Shown in pieces: positions 1 to 9,400 of a DNA stretch of 64,000 nucleotides; the stretch's first letter is position 1; the number at the start of each line of letters is the position of its first letter. The position numbers and the translations under genes were made by a program. The DNA comes from Cronobacter sakazakii (lineage in GTDB: Bacteria; Pseudomonadota; Gammaproteobacteria; Enterobacterales; Enterobacteriaceae), in assembly GCF_000982825.1 (NCBI RefSeq), contig NZ_CP011047.1, positions 930,001 through 994,000 of the forward strand, read 5' to 3'. Below the pieces are notes generated by a model. The model was not told the origin of the DNA and made no database searches. It saw only the letters and a list, made by a program, of their open reading frames with translations.

Positions 1-115
1 CGGTAAAAATTTGCGGCTGCGTAAATTCGCTTACCGGTGCCAGCGGCTGCGCCAGTGCAGCGTGGAAAGAAACCGTCAAAACTGTAAAAGCGGCGATACG
101 TGTTTTTAATTTCAT
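1..115 (-). CDS. Secreted protein, 5' part only (cut by window edge)
   Basis: Only the first 38 codons are present; the gene runs off the left edge. The start is an ATG at 115. The visible N-terminus has a short basic stretch (MKLKTR), a hydrophobic core and an Ala-X-Ala-like cleavage site (ALAQP), which is a typical Sec signal peptide. It lies 20 bp after the stop of an immunity-type gene and on the same strand as the type VI secretion cluster. It could therefore be another periplasmic immunity protein or an accessory protein of that cluster. Too little is visible to name a family. Confidence 0.6.
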   Translation of the reverse strand, partial: MKLKTRIAAFTVLTVSFHAALAQPLAPVSEFTQPQIFT

Positions 116-135
116 GAATTTTTCTCACCGCCCGC

Positions 136-504
136 TTAGCGGTCTGGCTGATTTTTATAACGCTGGATAAGCGCTGCAAGCGCCGGGCTGTGTACAAAAT
201 CGATGCATTTCGCGAGCGTCATCGGCTCACCCGACTGGCTGCCATACGTTTTCGCAAGAAAGGTTTTGCCAAGCTCAATGACCGCCGTATGCGCCTCAAG
301 CGAATAATCGCCAAACTCCAGATAGCCTCTCGCTGCGGCCGCCGCGTCGTTTTTCACTTCTTTAGACTGATAACCCTGCGCAATACAAGTGCTCAGGGCG
401 TAATTTCTTAGATACTCTTCCGGGCTGTATGTGGTGGTGCGGGCTAACGCCTGCGACGCAAACAGACCCGTAAAGACAAATGCCAGACTGAATAGCTTCA
501 CCAT
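136..504 (-). CDS. Tai4-family T6SS amidase immunity protein
   Basis: Probable periplasmic immunity protein of the Tai4 family, which binds and blocks peptidoglycan amidase effectors (Tae4) delivered by type VI secretion. From the ATG at 504 the protein has 122 residues: a signal peptide (MVKLFSLAF to SQALA), a conserved Cys in STCIAQGYQ, a run DAAAAARGYLEFG, and a second Cys in LAKCIDFVHS. This two-Cys pattern is what I recall for the family. An in-frame upstream start at 546 would lengthen the signal peptide and overlap the hcp terminator, so 504 is preferred; it follows a purine-rich CAGGGATCAGGG. It lies just downstream of hcp. No amidase gene is visible in the window. Confidence 0.75.
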   Translation of the reverse strand: MVKLFSLAFVFTGLFASQALARTTTYSPEEYLRNYALSTCIAQGYQSKEVKNDAAAAARGYLEFGDYSLEAHTAVIELGKTFLAKTYGSQSGEPMTLAKCIDFVHSPALAALIQRYKNQPDR

Positions 505-525
505 CCCTGATCCCTGAAAAGGTAA

Positions 526-547
526 AGTGAGCCCTTGCGGGCTCACT
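526..547 (-). terminator. hcp terminator hairpin
   Basis: A perfect inverted repeat AGTGAGCCC-GCAA-GGGCTCACT (minus strand) starts 5 bp after the hcp stop and is followed by a T-rich stretch (TTTACCTTTTC). It fits a rho-independent terminator or an mRNA-stabilising hairpin behind a highly expressed gene, with partial read-through into the immunity gene. Confidence 0.6.
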
Positions 548-551
548 ACGA

Positions 552-1034
552 TTACGCTTCTTTGTTTTCTTTGATGTTCCAGCCAGCGCTGGTTTCTGCG
601 CCTTTACCACCGGTCGCAGTCTGCTCCCAGTACTGCTGTTTCACTTTCGCAGCCTGGAATGCATAAGTAACGCCAACGGTGTCGCCGTTGTCAGCACCGG
701 TGTACTGAACGGAAGTCACCAGCACATCTTCCAGAGTGATGCGGGTGTATTCCACCTGCTGGCCGCCCGCTTTGCAGACAGACAGCTCAACTTTGGTCAG
801 GTGCTTACCGCTGGAGCAGTGCTTCAGGATAGCGGTGGTGGATTTGTCGATCAGCGCGTTAACGTGCAGATCGTTGAAATTCACTTTACCGGCACCGCCG
901 CCGCCGCCCACGCTCATATTACCCGGCTGGGATGCGCCCCAGGAAAAAGAGGTGATGTCGGTCCAGCCGGTGTGGTTGGAATCTTTAGATTCGCCGGTTA
1001 CACCGTCTACTTTCAGGAACATATCAATAGCCAT
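552..1034 (-). CDS. hcp: Hcp, T6SS tube protein
   Basis: Hcp forms hexameric rings that stack into the inner tube of the type VI needle and is itself secreted. The 160-residue product has the family hallmarks: N-terminal MAIDMFLKVDGVTGES, a central HVNALIDKSTTAILK, and the ending QTATGGKGAETSAGWN. Length matches the usual 160-172. The ATG at 1034 has a GAAGAG purine stretch about 10 bp upstream. About 205 bp without a gene precede it, so it may have its own promoter as well as read-through from the upstream cluster. A strong hairpin follows its stop. It sits among small immunity-type genes rather than next to tssBC, a common arrangement for mobile effector/immunity islands. Confidence 0.95.
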   Translation of the reverse strand: MAIDMFLKVDGVTGESKDSNHTGWTDITSFSWGASQPGNMSVGGGGGAGKVNFNDLHVNALIDKSTTAILKHCSSGKHLTKVELSVCKAGGQQVEYTRITLEDVLVTSVQYTGADNGDTVGVTYAFQAAKVKQQYWEQTATGGKGAETSAGWNIKENKEA

Positions 1035-1239
1035 AATATTTACTCTTCGTTAATGACGATTATTGCTTTCGAAAAAGCGCTTAATATGGCAAACAGGAAA
1101 GCATGGGGCTGAATAAAACCATCCATATTTTACCTCTGCCTCTCAGCCTGACAGCATGTTTATTCCGTCAGGCGATCTCAGCAGCCCGCCCAACGCGAGC
1201 CGCTAAAATAGGTTATTTATTACTGCTGATATAACGGTC

Positions 1240-1638
1240 TCACTTGTCAGCTTTATTGTGACAAGGGAAATAATGTTTAAGGGCTTCAAGCATCAGGACG
1301 CTGTCTTTCTCTTTAAGCCGTTCGGGCGGTAATTTTTCAAAATACCCGTAAGTCCATTCGCGAAGGGTGGAGGGCATAATGGATTTACTTCTGCACCAGC
1401 CCATTCCTTCCGTCGAATCAAACAGGCCCAGCAAATAGATCTGCGCCTGTAGCGAGGCCTCTTTATCTGCTCTGTCGTTCCAGGCGTTTAAGAGTTGCTC
1501 GCCTGTCACATTGCCTCTGTCTGGATCGAAACGGTTTTTCTGGCTCTCATCGGGATCGATAACCCATATTCCTGCCAGCACAGGGGCACTCAGCAGTAGC
1601 GCACTAAGCACTGATGCCAGAAAAAAAGAACGTTTCAT
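1240..1638 (-). CDS. Rap1a/Tai-family immunity protein
   Basis: Probable periplasmic immunity protein of the Rap1a/Tai type. The 132-residue product begins with a clear signal peptide (MKRSFFLASVLSALLLSAPVLA). The mature part carries a LLNAWNDRADK helix, the AQIYLLGLFDSTEGMGWC segment and a late Cys (HYFPCHN); the two Cys probably form a disulfide. The pattern LLxxW...YLxGxxD...WC is shared with the gene at 2129-2551, so the two look like diverged paralogues. Serratia Rap1a/Rap2a of this fold neutralise Tae4 amidases. No partner effector is seen in the window; the family call rests on motif memory. Confidence 0.7.
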   Translation of the reverse strand: MKRSFFLASVLSALLLSAPVLAGIWVIDPDESQKNRFDPDRGNVTGEQLLNAWNDRADKEASLQAQIYLLGLFDSTEGMGWCRSKSIMPSTLREWTYGYFEKLPPERLKEKDSVLMLEALKHYFPCHNKADK

Positions 1639-1687
1639 GAATTTCCTTATTCGTTATTTCCTGATAGATCCGGAGCGGGTTAATCGC

Positions 1688-2122
1688 TCAACCATCAGGG
1701 TTGTCTTGCATCCATGTATGGCCAGAGTCACCAACCAGAGCTTCTTTACTTAACTGTTCCAGCGCCTGGCTGTGATAGAGGCGTAAACAGTTAAGCGTAA
1801 CGCCCTTAATGGGACGTCCTGCTAATGCCTCCGGAGAAAAACCATTTTGCCGATCGCGATATTTCAGGATGAGCGCATTGACCTTTTCATTTCCCGTGTC
1901 GATGTCTAAAGGTATCCATTGCATTAAGGCATAAGCGCTGAAGCCTGCATCGGTACTAAAAGCGCTGTCGTCAGTGGAAACCTGCGCCAGACAGCGCGCC
2001 AGCACCATGTCTTTAAAGACCTGCTTATAAGGTAAGACTTTAAAAAATGAGGCCGGATCCTGAATAGCATTCGCTGGCCCGCTTGTGCTGATAAACAGCA
2101 AAAACAAAAAGCGGTTTTTCAT
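1688..2122 (-). CDS. Tai4-like secreted immunity protein
   Basis: A 144-residue secreted protein. The N-terminus (MKNRFLFLLFISTSGPANA) is a signal peptide. The mature part has a Cys in MVLARCLAQVS and another in TLNCLRLYHSQALEQLSKEA. Both positions align with the paired Cys of the Tai4-type protein at 136-504 (STCIAQG and AKCIDFVHSPAL). I therefore place it in the same family, with lower similarity. It starts 6 bp after the stop of the upstream Rap1a-like gene, so the two are co-transcribed. No effector is seen next to it. Confidence 0.6.
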   Translation of the reverse strand: MKNRFLFLLFISTSGPANAIQDPASFFKVLPYKQVFKDMVLARCLAQVSTDDSAFSTDAGFSAYALMQWIPLDIDTGNEKVNALILKYRDRQNGFSPEALAGRPIKGVTLNCLRLYHSQALEQLSKEALVGDSGHTWMQDNPDG

Positions 2123-2128
2123 AAGCGT

Positions 2129-2551
2129 TTACTTACAGACATAAATTTCTTTTAACGCTTCAATAATCAGCGTTTTGGCTTGCGCGTTCTTAAGCTGCTC
2201 GGGCGATGAGTTTGAAAAATAGTCGTAGGCAATACTGCGTAACGAGCCGGGTTTTAACGGTCTGTCAGGACACCACACTATTCCTTCGGTCGCATCCATC
2301 ACGCCCACGAAATACATATCGGCTTTAATACGCTCGCGCTCGTTCTGCCTGTTGCTCCAGGCGTTAAAAAAACGCGCGGCGTTGATACGGCTATCCAGCG
2401 ACGTTAATAGCGCCGGATCGCGAGGAAATACCGCCCTGCTGTCTTCAGGCAAATCCTCTGCCCGCGGATATTCATAAACCGTGGTGCTGGCGGCAGACAT
2501 TGCCGAGAGCGCCAGCAGAGCGCTTGCCAGGGCAAGATGTATTTTCATCAC
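2129..2551 (-). CDS. Rap1a/Tai-family immunity protein
   Basis: A 140-residue secreted protein with signal peptide MMKIHLALASALLALSAMSA. It shows the Rap1a/Tai pattern also seen at 1240-1638: FFNAWSNRQNE, DMYFVGVMDATEGIVWC, and a terminal Cys (EIYVCK). It is the first immunity-type gene downstream of tssC, separated from it by a strong hairpin. With the neighbouring genes it forms a run of two immunity families alternating along the strand. This suggests accumulated protection against foreign amidase effectors rather than one effector/immunity pair. Confidence 0.7.
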   Translation of the reverse strand: MMKIHLALASALLALSAMSAASTTVYEYPRAEDLPEDSRAVFPRDPALLTSLDSRINAARFFNAWSNRQNERERIKADMYFVGVMDATEGIVWCPDRPLKPGSLRSIAYDYFSNSSPEQLKNAQAKTLIIEALKEIYVCK

Positions 2552-2578
2552 GTATCCCTGTGAGTCTGAAAAAGTGGC

Positions 2579-2604
2579 AGGCCGTAAGGAGTGCCCTTAC
2601 GGCC
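2579..2604 (-). terminator. Hairpin behind tssC
   Basis: Inverted repeat AGGCCGTAAGG-GCACT-CCTTACGGCCT read on the minus strand, 10 bp after the tssC stop, with a T-run (ACTTTTTC) a few bases later. It probably terminates or attenuates the structural T6SS transcript before the immunity genes. Confidence 0.55.
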
Positions 2605-2614
2605 TGAGGCAGCG

Positions 2615-4114
2615 TTACGCCTCGTTGCTCTTCAGCGACGGCAGTTTGGAGACCAGACGCAGAGAAACGGTCAGGCCTTCCAGCTGGTAGTGCGGACGCA
2701 GGAAGAACTTGGCGGCGTAGTAACCTGGGTTGTCCTCGATCTCCTGAACCTGCACCTCGGCCGCGGCCAGCGGCTTGCGGGATTTGGTTTCCTGAGAGGA
2801 GTTCGCCGGGTCGCCGTCCACGTAGTTCATCACCCAGTCGTTCAGCCAGCGTTCCATTTCATCGCGCTCGCGGAAAGAACCGATCTTGTCGCGAACGATG
2901 CACTTGAGGTAGTGCGCGAAACGGCAGCAGGCGAACAGGTATGGCAGGCGGGCTGCCAGACGGGCGTTCGCGGTGGCGTCCGGATCGTGGTATTCCGCCG
3001 GTTTTTGCAGCGACTGCGCGCCGATAAAGGCGGCGAAGTCGGAGTTTTTGCGGTGGATCAGCGGCATAAAGCCGTTTTTCGCCAGTTCCGCTTCGCGACG
3101 GTCGCTGATGGCGATTTCGGTCGGGCATTTCATATCCACGCCGCCGTCGTCGCTCGGGAAGGTGTGACACGGCAGGTTTTCTACCGCGCCGCCCGATTCC
3201 ACGCCGCGAATGGAGGTACACCAGCCGTACTCTTTAAAGGAACGGTTGATGTTGGCCGCCATCGCGTAGGCCGCGTTGGCCCAGTTGTAGTTGCTGTGGT
3301 TCGCGCCGTCGGTCTCTTCTTCGAAGTCGAAGCTGTCCACCGGGTTGGTGCGGATGCCGTAAGGCAGACGCGACAGGAAGCGCGGCATGACGAGGCCCAG
3401 ATAGCGCGCATCTTCCGATTCGCGCAGGCTGCGCCAGGCGGCGTACTCGGTGTTCTGGAAGATTTTGGTCAGGTCGCGCGGGTTCGCCAGCTCCTGCCAG
3501 GATTCCATCTGCATCACGCTCGGCGCGGTGCCGGTGATGAACGGGCAGTGCGCCGCCGCGCCGATGCGCGCCATTTCGCTCAGCAGCTCAACATCCTGCG
3601 GGCTGTGGTCGAAGTAGTAGTCGCCCACCAGGCAGCCAAACGGCTCGCCACCGAACTGGCCATACTCTTCTTCGTAGATTTTTTTGAAGATAGGGCTCTG
3701 GTCCCAGCCCACGCCCTTAAAGCGTTTCAGGGTGCGGCCCAGTTCCTGCTTGGAGATGCTCATAAAGCGGATTTTCAGCATCTCGTCGGTTTCCGTGTTG
3801 TTGACCAGATAGTTCAGGCCACGCCAGGCGCTTTCCAGCTTCTGGAACTCCTCGTGGTGAATAATCTGGTTAACCTGCTGAGACAGTTTCTCGTCGATAC
3901 CGGCAATCAGGTTCTGAATGGTGCGGTAGGTGTCGTTCGAGAAGGTCACGGTATTTTCCAGCGCCTGCTGGGCCAGGGTTTTTACCGCGTTTTCGACGGC
4001 CGAACGCGCCTGGTCGGTTTTCGGGCGAAACTCTTTGCTGAGCAGCGCGCTGAATTCATCCTGGCTGAACGCCTGCTGCGATTGCAGCTCTTGCTGTTGA
4101 GAAGGATTGCTCAT
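2615..4114 (-). CDS. tssC: TssC (VipB), T6SS sheath large subunit
   Basis: TssC pairs with TssB to build the contractile sheath around the Hcp tube. The 499-residue product has the full family length and recognisable stretches: IIHHEEFQKLESAWRGL, FGCLVGDYYFDH, MPRFLSRLPYG and, near the C-terminus, NPGYYAAKFFLRPHYQLEGL. It starts 3 bp after the tssB stop, so the two sheath genes are translationally linked. Nothing is missing or interrupted. Confidence 0.97.
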   Translation of the reverse strand: MSNPSQQQELQSQQAFSQDEFSALLSKEFRPKTDQARSAVENAVKTLAQQALENTVTFSNDTYRTIQNLIAGIDEKLSQQVNQIIHHEEFQKLESAWRGLNYLVNNTETDEMLKIRFMSISKQELGRTLKRFKGVGWDQSPIFKKIYEEEYGQFGGEPFGCLVGDYYFDHSPQDVELLSEMARIGAAAHCPFITGTAPSVMQMESWQELANPRDLTKIFQNTEYAAWRSLRESEDARYLGLVMPRFLSRLPYGIRTNPVDSFDFEEETDGANHSNYNWANAAYAMAANINRSFKEYGWCTSIRGVESGGAVENLPCHTFPSDDGGVDMKCPTEIAISDRREAELAKNGFMPLIHRKNSDFAAFIGAQSLQKPAEYHDPDATANARLAARLPYLFACCRFAHYLKCIVRDKIGSFRERDEMERWLNDWVMNYVDGDPANSSQETKSRKPLAAAEVQVQEIEDNPGYYAAKFFLRPHYQLEGLTVSLRLVSKLPSLKSNEA

Positions 4115-4117
4115 CGA

Positions 4118-4642
4118 TTACTCCTCGTTACCTTTGGTGCCATCGTCATCTTTCGGCATCTGGCTCAGCGATTTGAGCAGCGTCGGGTCCTGAAGCACTT
4201 TCGCGATAAGCTCTTCGGCGCCGTTTTTACCGTCCATGTAGGTCAGCAGGTTAGAGAGCTGAGTACGGGCTTCCAGCAGCTTGTTCAGCGGCTCGACCTT
4301 ACGCGCGACGGCGTCCGGCAGGAAGTCGTCCATGCTGTCGAAAGTGAGATCGATGTTCAGTTTGCCTTCGCCGGTCAGGGTGTTGTCCACCTGGAACGCC
4401 ACGCGCGGCTTGAGCGCTTTCATACGCTCGTCGAAGTTGTCGATATCAATTTCAAGGAATTTACGTTCGTCCACCGCAGGCTGCGGATCGACCGGCTTCC
4501 CGACCAGGTCGGCAAACACGCCCATTACAAACGGAAGCTGAATTTTGCGTTCCGCACCGTAGATTTCCACGTCGTACTCGATCTGCACGCGCGGCGCGCG
4601 GTTACGGGCGATAAATTTCTGCCCACTGTTACTCATTGGCAT
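4118..4642 (-). CDS. tssB: TssB (VipA), T6SS sheath small subunit
   Basis: TssB forms the sheath heterodimer with TssC. Recognised from RAPRVQIEYDVEIYGA, ELPFVMGVFADL-like (QLPFVMGVFADLVG), and ARKVEPLNKLLEARTQLSNLL. Three in-frame ATGs lie close together. I chose the second, at 4642, because GGAG lies 6 bp before it; the one at 4654 has no such site and 4636 is the next alternative. From 4642 the protein has 174 residues. Confidence 0.95.
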   Translation of the reverse strand: MPMSNSGQKFIARNRAPRVQIEYDVEIYGAERKIQLPFVMGVFADLVGKPVDPQPAVDERKFLEIDIDNFDERMKALKPRVAFQVDNTLTGEGKLNIDLTFDSMDDFLPDAVARKVEPLNKLLEARTQLSNLLTYMDGKNGAEELIAKVLQDPTLLKSLSQMPKDDDGTKGNEE

Positions 4643-4717
4643 GATGTTCTCCATCGAAGATGCGCGGTGAAATTCGGGCAGCGGGCCTCATGCCTGCCGC
4701 CGTAAAGGGGAACGCCG

Positions 4718-5740
4718 TTACTCGCGGCGTCCGAAAATGTTTTCCACCTGATGCACACTGTCGGGCGCCAGGTCGCGAATAAGATCCATGAAATTCATTT
4801 CAATCAGTCGCTGCACGCGCTCAATCATCAGCGGCGCGGGGTGGCTCGGCTCGTGCCGGGCAAAATATTGCTTCACTTTCTCAAGCATTAACTGGGCGTC
4901 ATCGCGCGTTTGCAGTTGCACGTTGCGCCAGTCGGTTTCAACCACCCGCGCCGGGGCGCTGGTCGTCGTGGCGGCAGGCGCATTCTCCGCCTGCACGTCC
5001 GGGTCTTGTAACTCCTGCGGCGCCTGGGTTTCGCCGCTCTGGCAGGCCAGCGCCACAATGCTCGTCAGCTTCTGGAGCTGCTCCATCTCCGGCACGCCGC
5101 TCTCACCGAGATGGCTGACCAGAATGGTGCGAATCGCTTCCAGTCGCGCGTGGATCTGGACTATCGCCTCGATGCCCGGCTGGCCGCCGCGCGCGAGTTC
5201 ATCCACCAGCCGCGGGCGGCCGCCCGGATAACCCGGACATTCGCTTTTGCTGTTGTCGAGCAACGACTGCGCGTCGCGCAGCGTAATTTCGTCGCCGTTG
5301 CTGCGCAGCAGCGTCGCGGTGCGCAGCGTGCTGGTCAGGGAGGATTTATCACCAAGCCCCGCCAGCGCGTTAATTCGGTAGAACGGATCTTTTTCGCCGT
5401 ACTCTTCCAGCAGCGGATAGAGCGGCTCCCAGTAGCGCGTCAGCGCTTCCTGAATCAGCAGCAGCCCGTCGGCATAGCCCGGCAGGCCGCGGCGTTTGGT
5501 CCATGCGTGGGTCAGCGCCAGCATGACGCGCAGATCTTTGGTGCGCTCAAGCAGCGACAGGGCCAGCTTTTCAACTTTAGTCCAGTCCGCCGGCTCTGCC
5601 GGAATAATGGTGTCGCCGAACTGCTGTTCCGCCTTGCCCTGGCTTGCCTGTTCCATCGCCTGGTAATCGGCGTCGTACTCCAGGTTGTCGCCGCACGGCT
5701 GCTCCGGGCTCACCGGAGTAAGAAGGGTTTCAATATCCAT
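4718..5740 (-). CDS. tssA: TssA, T6SS baseplate/cap protein
   Basis: TssA primes and caps assembly of the tail tube and sheath. The 340-residue product carries the ImpA N-terminal domain signature: PVSPEQPCGDNLEYDADY, DWTKVEKLALSLLERTKDLR, GLPGYADGLLLI and YWEPLYPLLEE. Its C-terminal third (around KVKQYFARHEPSHPAPLMIERV) is the short variant. It follows tagF with a 9-bp gap and is separated from tssB by about 75 bp. Confidence 0.94.
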   Translation of the reverse strand: MDIETLLTPVSPEQPCGDNLEYDADYQAMEQASQGKAEQQFGDTIIPAEPADWTKVEKLALSLLERTKDLRVMLALTHAWTKRRGLPGYADGLLLIQEALTRYWEPLYPLLEEYGEKDPFYRINALAGLGDKSSLTSTLRTATLLRSNGDEITLRDAQSLLDNSKSECPGYPGGRPRLVDELARGGQPGIEAIVQIHARLEAIRTILVSHLGESGVPEMEQLQKLTSIVALACQSGETQAPQELQDPDVQAENAPAATTTSAPARVVETDWRNVQLQTRDDAQLMLEKVKQYFARHEPSHPAPLMIERVQRLIEMNFMDLIRDLAPDSVHQVENIFGRRE

Positions 5741-5749
5741 CGAACTGCC

Positions 5750-6460
5750 TTATTCGAACATGGGCGGGTAGAGCCCGTGGCGACCCGGACGCGCACCGCC
5801 CGCCGGATCAAACAACAGCGAAAAGAGCTGTCCGGTAAAATTGCCGCTGTGTACATGGGTGTAGAGCGGATAACCGTCGCTGCGGTTGGTCCACCAGAAG
5901 CTGGTCTGGCGCTGCGGGTCGAAGCACTCCGCCGCCTGACGCCAGCTCAGCGTTACCGGCGTCTCCTGATAACCAATCACATCCAGAATTTCCGAGCGAT
6001 TCTCCGGTGCCGGCAGCGCAGGCGACGGAATGGCCAGCACCGCCTGGTCGAGTTGCTCGGCGGAAAACGCGTTGCGCACCGCGTGATGCAGGACGCGACC
6101 AAGCTGCTGATACCACTCTTCGGCCATCGCCAGATGCTGCGGCGTCCACTCGGCGGGGCTGAACGCCACCGTCGCGACGAGCGGATATTGACGCCCTACG
6201 CTGTCGCGGCCCGGCATCAGGCAGCCCATCTGCACCTGCTGACTGCCGAGCATCGGCGGCACCACGAAGTTCCAGACCGGCGCGCTGGCAAACTGCCGGT
6301 TGCCCGTCTCGCGCTGTTCATCCTCTTTCTGCCAGTTCAACAGCCCTACCTGAAACCAGTGCGACCACTGGCGTTGCAGGGCATCGGGAAAACGGCGCTG
6401 GAGAAAGTCGCCGGCACTGGGCAGTTTCCCGTACCAGCTAATCGCAGGGTAATGACTCAT
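5750..6460 (-). CDS. tagF: TagF, T6SS-associated protein
   Basis: TagF-type proteins (BMA_A0400 family) act as accessory, often post-translational, repressors of type VI assembly in other bacteria. The 236-residue product begins ISWYGKLPSAGDFLQRRFPD, the family's signature opening (W/YGKLPSxGDFxxRR). It has no PppA phosphatase fusion and no matching kinase/phosphatase pair is in the window. It sits 16 bp after tssM and 9 bp before tssA. Its regulatory role here is inferred from the family only. Confidence 0.9.
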   Translation of the reverse strand: MSHYPAISWYGKLPSAGDFLQRRFPDALQRQWSHWFQVGLLNWQKEDEQRETGNRQFASAPVWNFVVPPMLGSQQVQMGCLMPGRDSVGRQYPLVATVAFSPAEWTPQHLAMAEEWYQQLGRVLHHAVRNAFSAEQLDQAVLAIPSPALPAPENRSEILDVIGYQETPVTLSWRQAAECFDPQRQTSFWWTNRSDGYPLYTHVHSGNFTGQLFSLLFDPAGGARPGRHGLYPPMFE

Positions 6461-6476
6461 TATCCGTTCCTTGCGG

Positions 6477-9400
6477 TTAAGGGCATGCGAAGCCAGGGAG
6501 CTGGAATGGGTTGCGGATACTGTTCGGCGTGAATTCCAGCGTCACGCTGTGTCCGTCAACCGAAAACGTCGCCTGGCGGCTCAGGCTTCCTGCACCCGGC
6601 GCAATGCGGGCGCGATCGAAAAAACGGTTCAGCGCCCACGCGCCGTTGGTCACGAGCGTCGAGGTGGTGCCGTTGGCAAGCCCGAGCTGCATACGCACCT
6701 GATTGGTGCCGCCGCTGCCCGGCCAGCTCATCAGCTGCACCGCCTGCGGGCCGTGGCTGTAACGCAGAAGCTGGCCGTCAACATCGAGCGACAGCGTGAG
6801 GATGTCGTTATCCATCCGCACGGTGCGCACCGTCACGCGATAAGACGGCGTGGTCGCGCCGTTGGCGAAGAACGCGTCGCGAATGTATTGCGCCTGCTGG
6901 AACGGACGCAGCACCCCTTCGCTGCCCGGCAGCGTTTTGCCGTCGATGCCTGGCGTAAAGCGCCAGCGCTGCTGGGTGGTATCGACTTTATTCGTCAAGT
7001 TATCGCGAAAGAAACTGTCCATCAGGCCGGTGCCCGGCGCGAACATGCGCGCCAGATCGTCCGGCGTCACTTCGCTGCTGGCGGAGCGCACCAGCGGGTA
7101 ACGGCCCGCGATCGCCTGGCGGCAGAAGCTGCCGACTTCCACGCTGATACGCTTGCGGACGTTTTCCAGTTCGCGCTGCTGGGTGTCGCTGCTTGCACCT
7201 ACCGCCATGCGGCTGAACATATTTTGCAGCCCGCCCGGCAGACGCCCGGCGCTCGCCTGTAAACGGCTGATCGCTTCGCCGCCCGGCGGTGGCATACCGC
7301 TGTTGGCGGCGTCCTGTACGGCGGTCAGGTAGCGGTAGAGCTCATCGATCTGCTTGATAAAGTCATCAAACACGATGGTTTTGCCGCCTTTCTCCAGCGG
7401 CTGCGCCAGTTCGATGATCGGCGCGTAGTGATCGGTCACCACTTGTTCCGGCGTTTGCGGCGCGGCGGCGGCGGTGGTCGCCCCGCTTTCGCGGTCGCTG
7501 AAGAGTGCCTCCAGCGTGCGGGTCGCGCGGTTGCCCTGCTCTTTCGCTTCCCCTTCGCCCGCCTGCGGCTCGGCGCGGGAGAGCGTCAGCACCTGGCTTA
7601 AGTTCATCACCAGACGGCGCAGCGGCGAGTTGCTGCTGGAAAGCACGCGGGCCGTGTTGATGCGCTGGTTCAGATCGGCGCTGTTGTTAAGCTGAATATC
7701 CGCCAGGTAGCTGTCCCACTGGCTGATAAAGTCGCGCATATAGAGCTGGCGCACCGCGTTGTCCGTCTGCGTTTTATCTTCCTGCGCGGTGGTCAGGCCC
7801 AGCACCCAGGTGTCGTCGTCATGCAGCGAGGCGGTGACGTTATCAATCTGGCCGTTGAAACTTTCCCAGTAGCCTTTCGGGGTGTAGAGCCCCGGCACGC
7901 CGTCGCTCACCGGTTTGCCGCTTTTACGCGAAAACACCAGTTCGCTCTGCGGGCCGCCCAGCGTGGCGAGCGACACCGGCTTTAAGTTTTCATCGCGCTC
8001 CAGCAACCGCTTGAGGCGGCCATAGACGCGCAGCGACAGCGGTTTCTGGTTGATCATCGCCTGCTGGCGGCTGATCAGCGATTCGTCTTTGGCGTACGGC
8101 GAGGTCTGGATCTGCGGCTCCAGCAGTTGCGTCAGGTGCCATTCGAGTTGGTTAAGCTGCGCCTGGGTGACGTTCTGCGGCAGGTTGCGCTCAAGGTTGA
8201 GCATCACCCAGGAGTGCAGGAATTTGCCGTCGTAGTGCTTCGGCTGGTAGAGCATCTGGTACGCCTTCAGCGCTTCGTAGCTGTATTCCACGTCGCTGCC
8301 GTTGTCGCTGCGCACCCAGCCGGTGATGAGCTGCGCCACGGCAGGCATCAGCATCTCCTGCAGCGCTTTCTGGTAGAGCGCCTGCGAAGCGTCGTTGACG
8401 TCATCGCCGCGATAAAGCCCCATGCGGTACGTCACCGGCGGCGAGTTCAGATCAAATTCTTTACTCTTTGGCAGATCCACCAGGCTGTTAAAGAACGGCA
8501 GCATGCTGAAGAGATCGCGCCCGGCGGTGGTTTGCAGCGCTTTACTCTGGCGCTCGACGCCCGGCACTTTATCGTTCACTTCCGCCAGATAGTCTTTGTT
8601 GTTGCCATAGCTGGTGAGCCACAGACCGCCCAGCACCACTAAGAGCGCTATCAACGCCGCATAGCCAGACCACAGCACCGCGCGGTTGCGCAGCTCCCAC
8701 CAGCGGTTCTGCCCGGCGATGCCCGCCTCCTGGAAAATCACGTTTTGCAGCAGGTTTTTAATAAAGAAGCTTTGCCCTTTACCGCCGGGGATCGGCGCTT
8801 CTTTGCTCACCGAATCCCAGTTGTCGCCCTCTTTGCCGCCGGACGGCAGCGACAGCGCGCGGTTGAGTTCGCCCATCACGCGGTCAAACGGCAGCCCTTC
8901 CTGCGTCCCGCTCGCAAGATAAATCCCGCGCGGTGAGAATTCGGTTTCAAAGTTAGAACGGGCAAAAACGGTGCTGAGGTAATCCGCGAGCAGCGGACGC
9001 AGCGCCGCGAACTCTTGCGGGAACAGATAACACTCGGCACGCGCTTTCGGGTCGCTTTCGGCAAGCAGCGTATCCGGCAGGCCCGCGTCGAGACGCTGCT
9101 GGAGCAGCGCGAACTCCTGGGTGAACGCGCCCAGGAGGTCAAAATCGGCCTGTTTTGAGCGATCCCACGGGAAGGTGAAGCCCCAGATCTGGTCGCGCTG
9201 CGCTTTATCAAAGCGACCAAAGTAAGAACGAAAGCCTTTCAGCAGGTCCGCTTTGGTCACCAGCACATAGACCGGGAAGCGGATACCGAGTTGCTCATGC
9301 AGCTCCGCCAGACGCTGGCGTAGGTTGACGGCCTGCTGTTGCGTCGCTTCCGGCGACTGGGTCAGCAGATCAGAAACGCTGATGGTGATAATGACGCCGT

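Noticed and set aside
2591..4705. Long open frame of about 700 codons on the plus strand opposite tssC/tssB
   Set aside because: It mirrors the codon structure of strongly conserved genes on the other strand, has no family features and arises from high GC at third positions.
5111..6532. Open frame of about 470 codons opposite tssA/tagF
   Set aside because: Crosses the boundary of two real genes on the other strand and shows no protein-like features.
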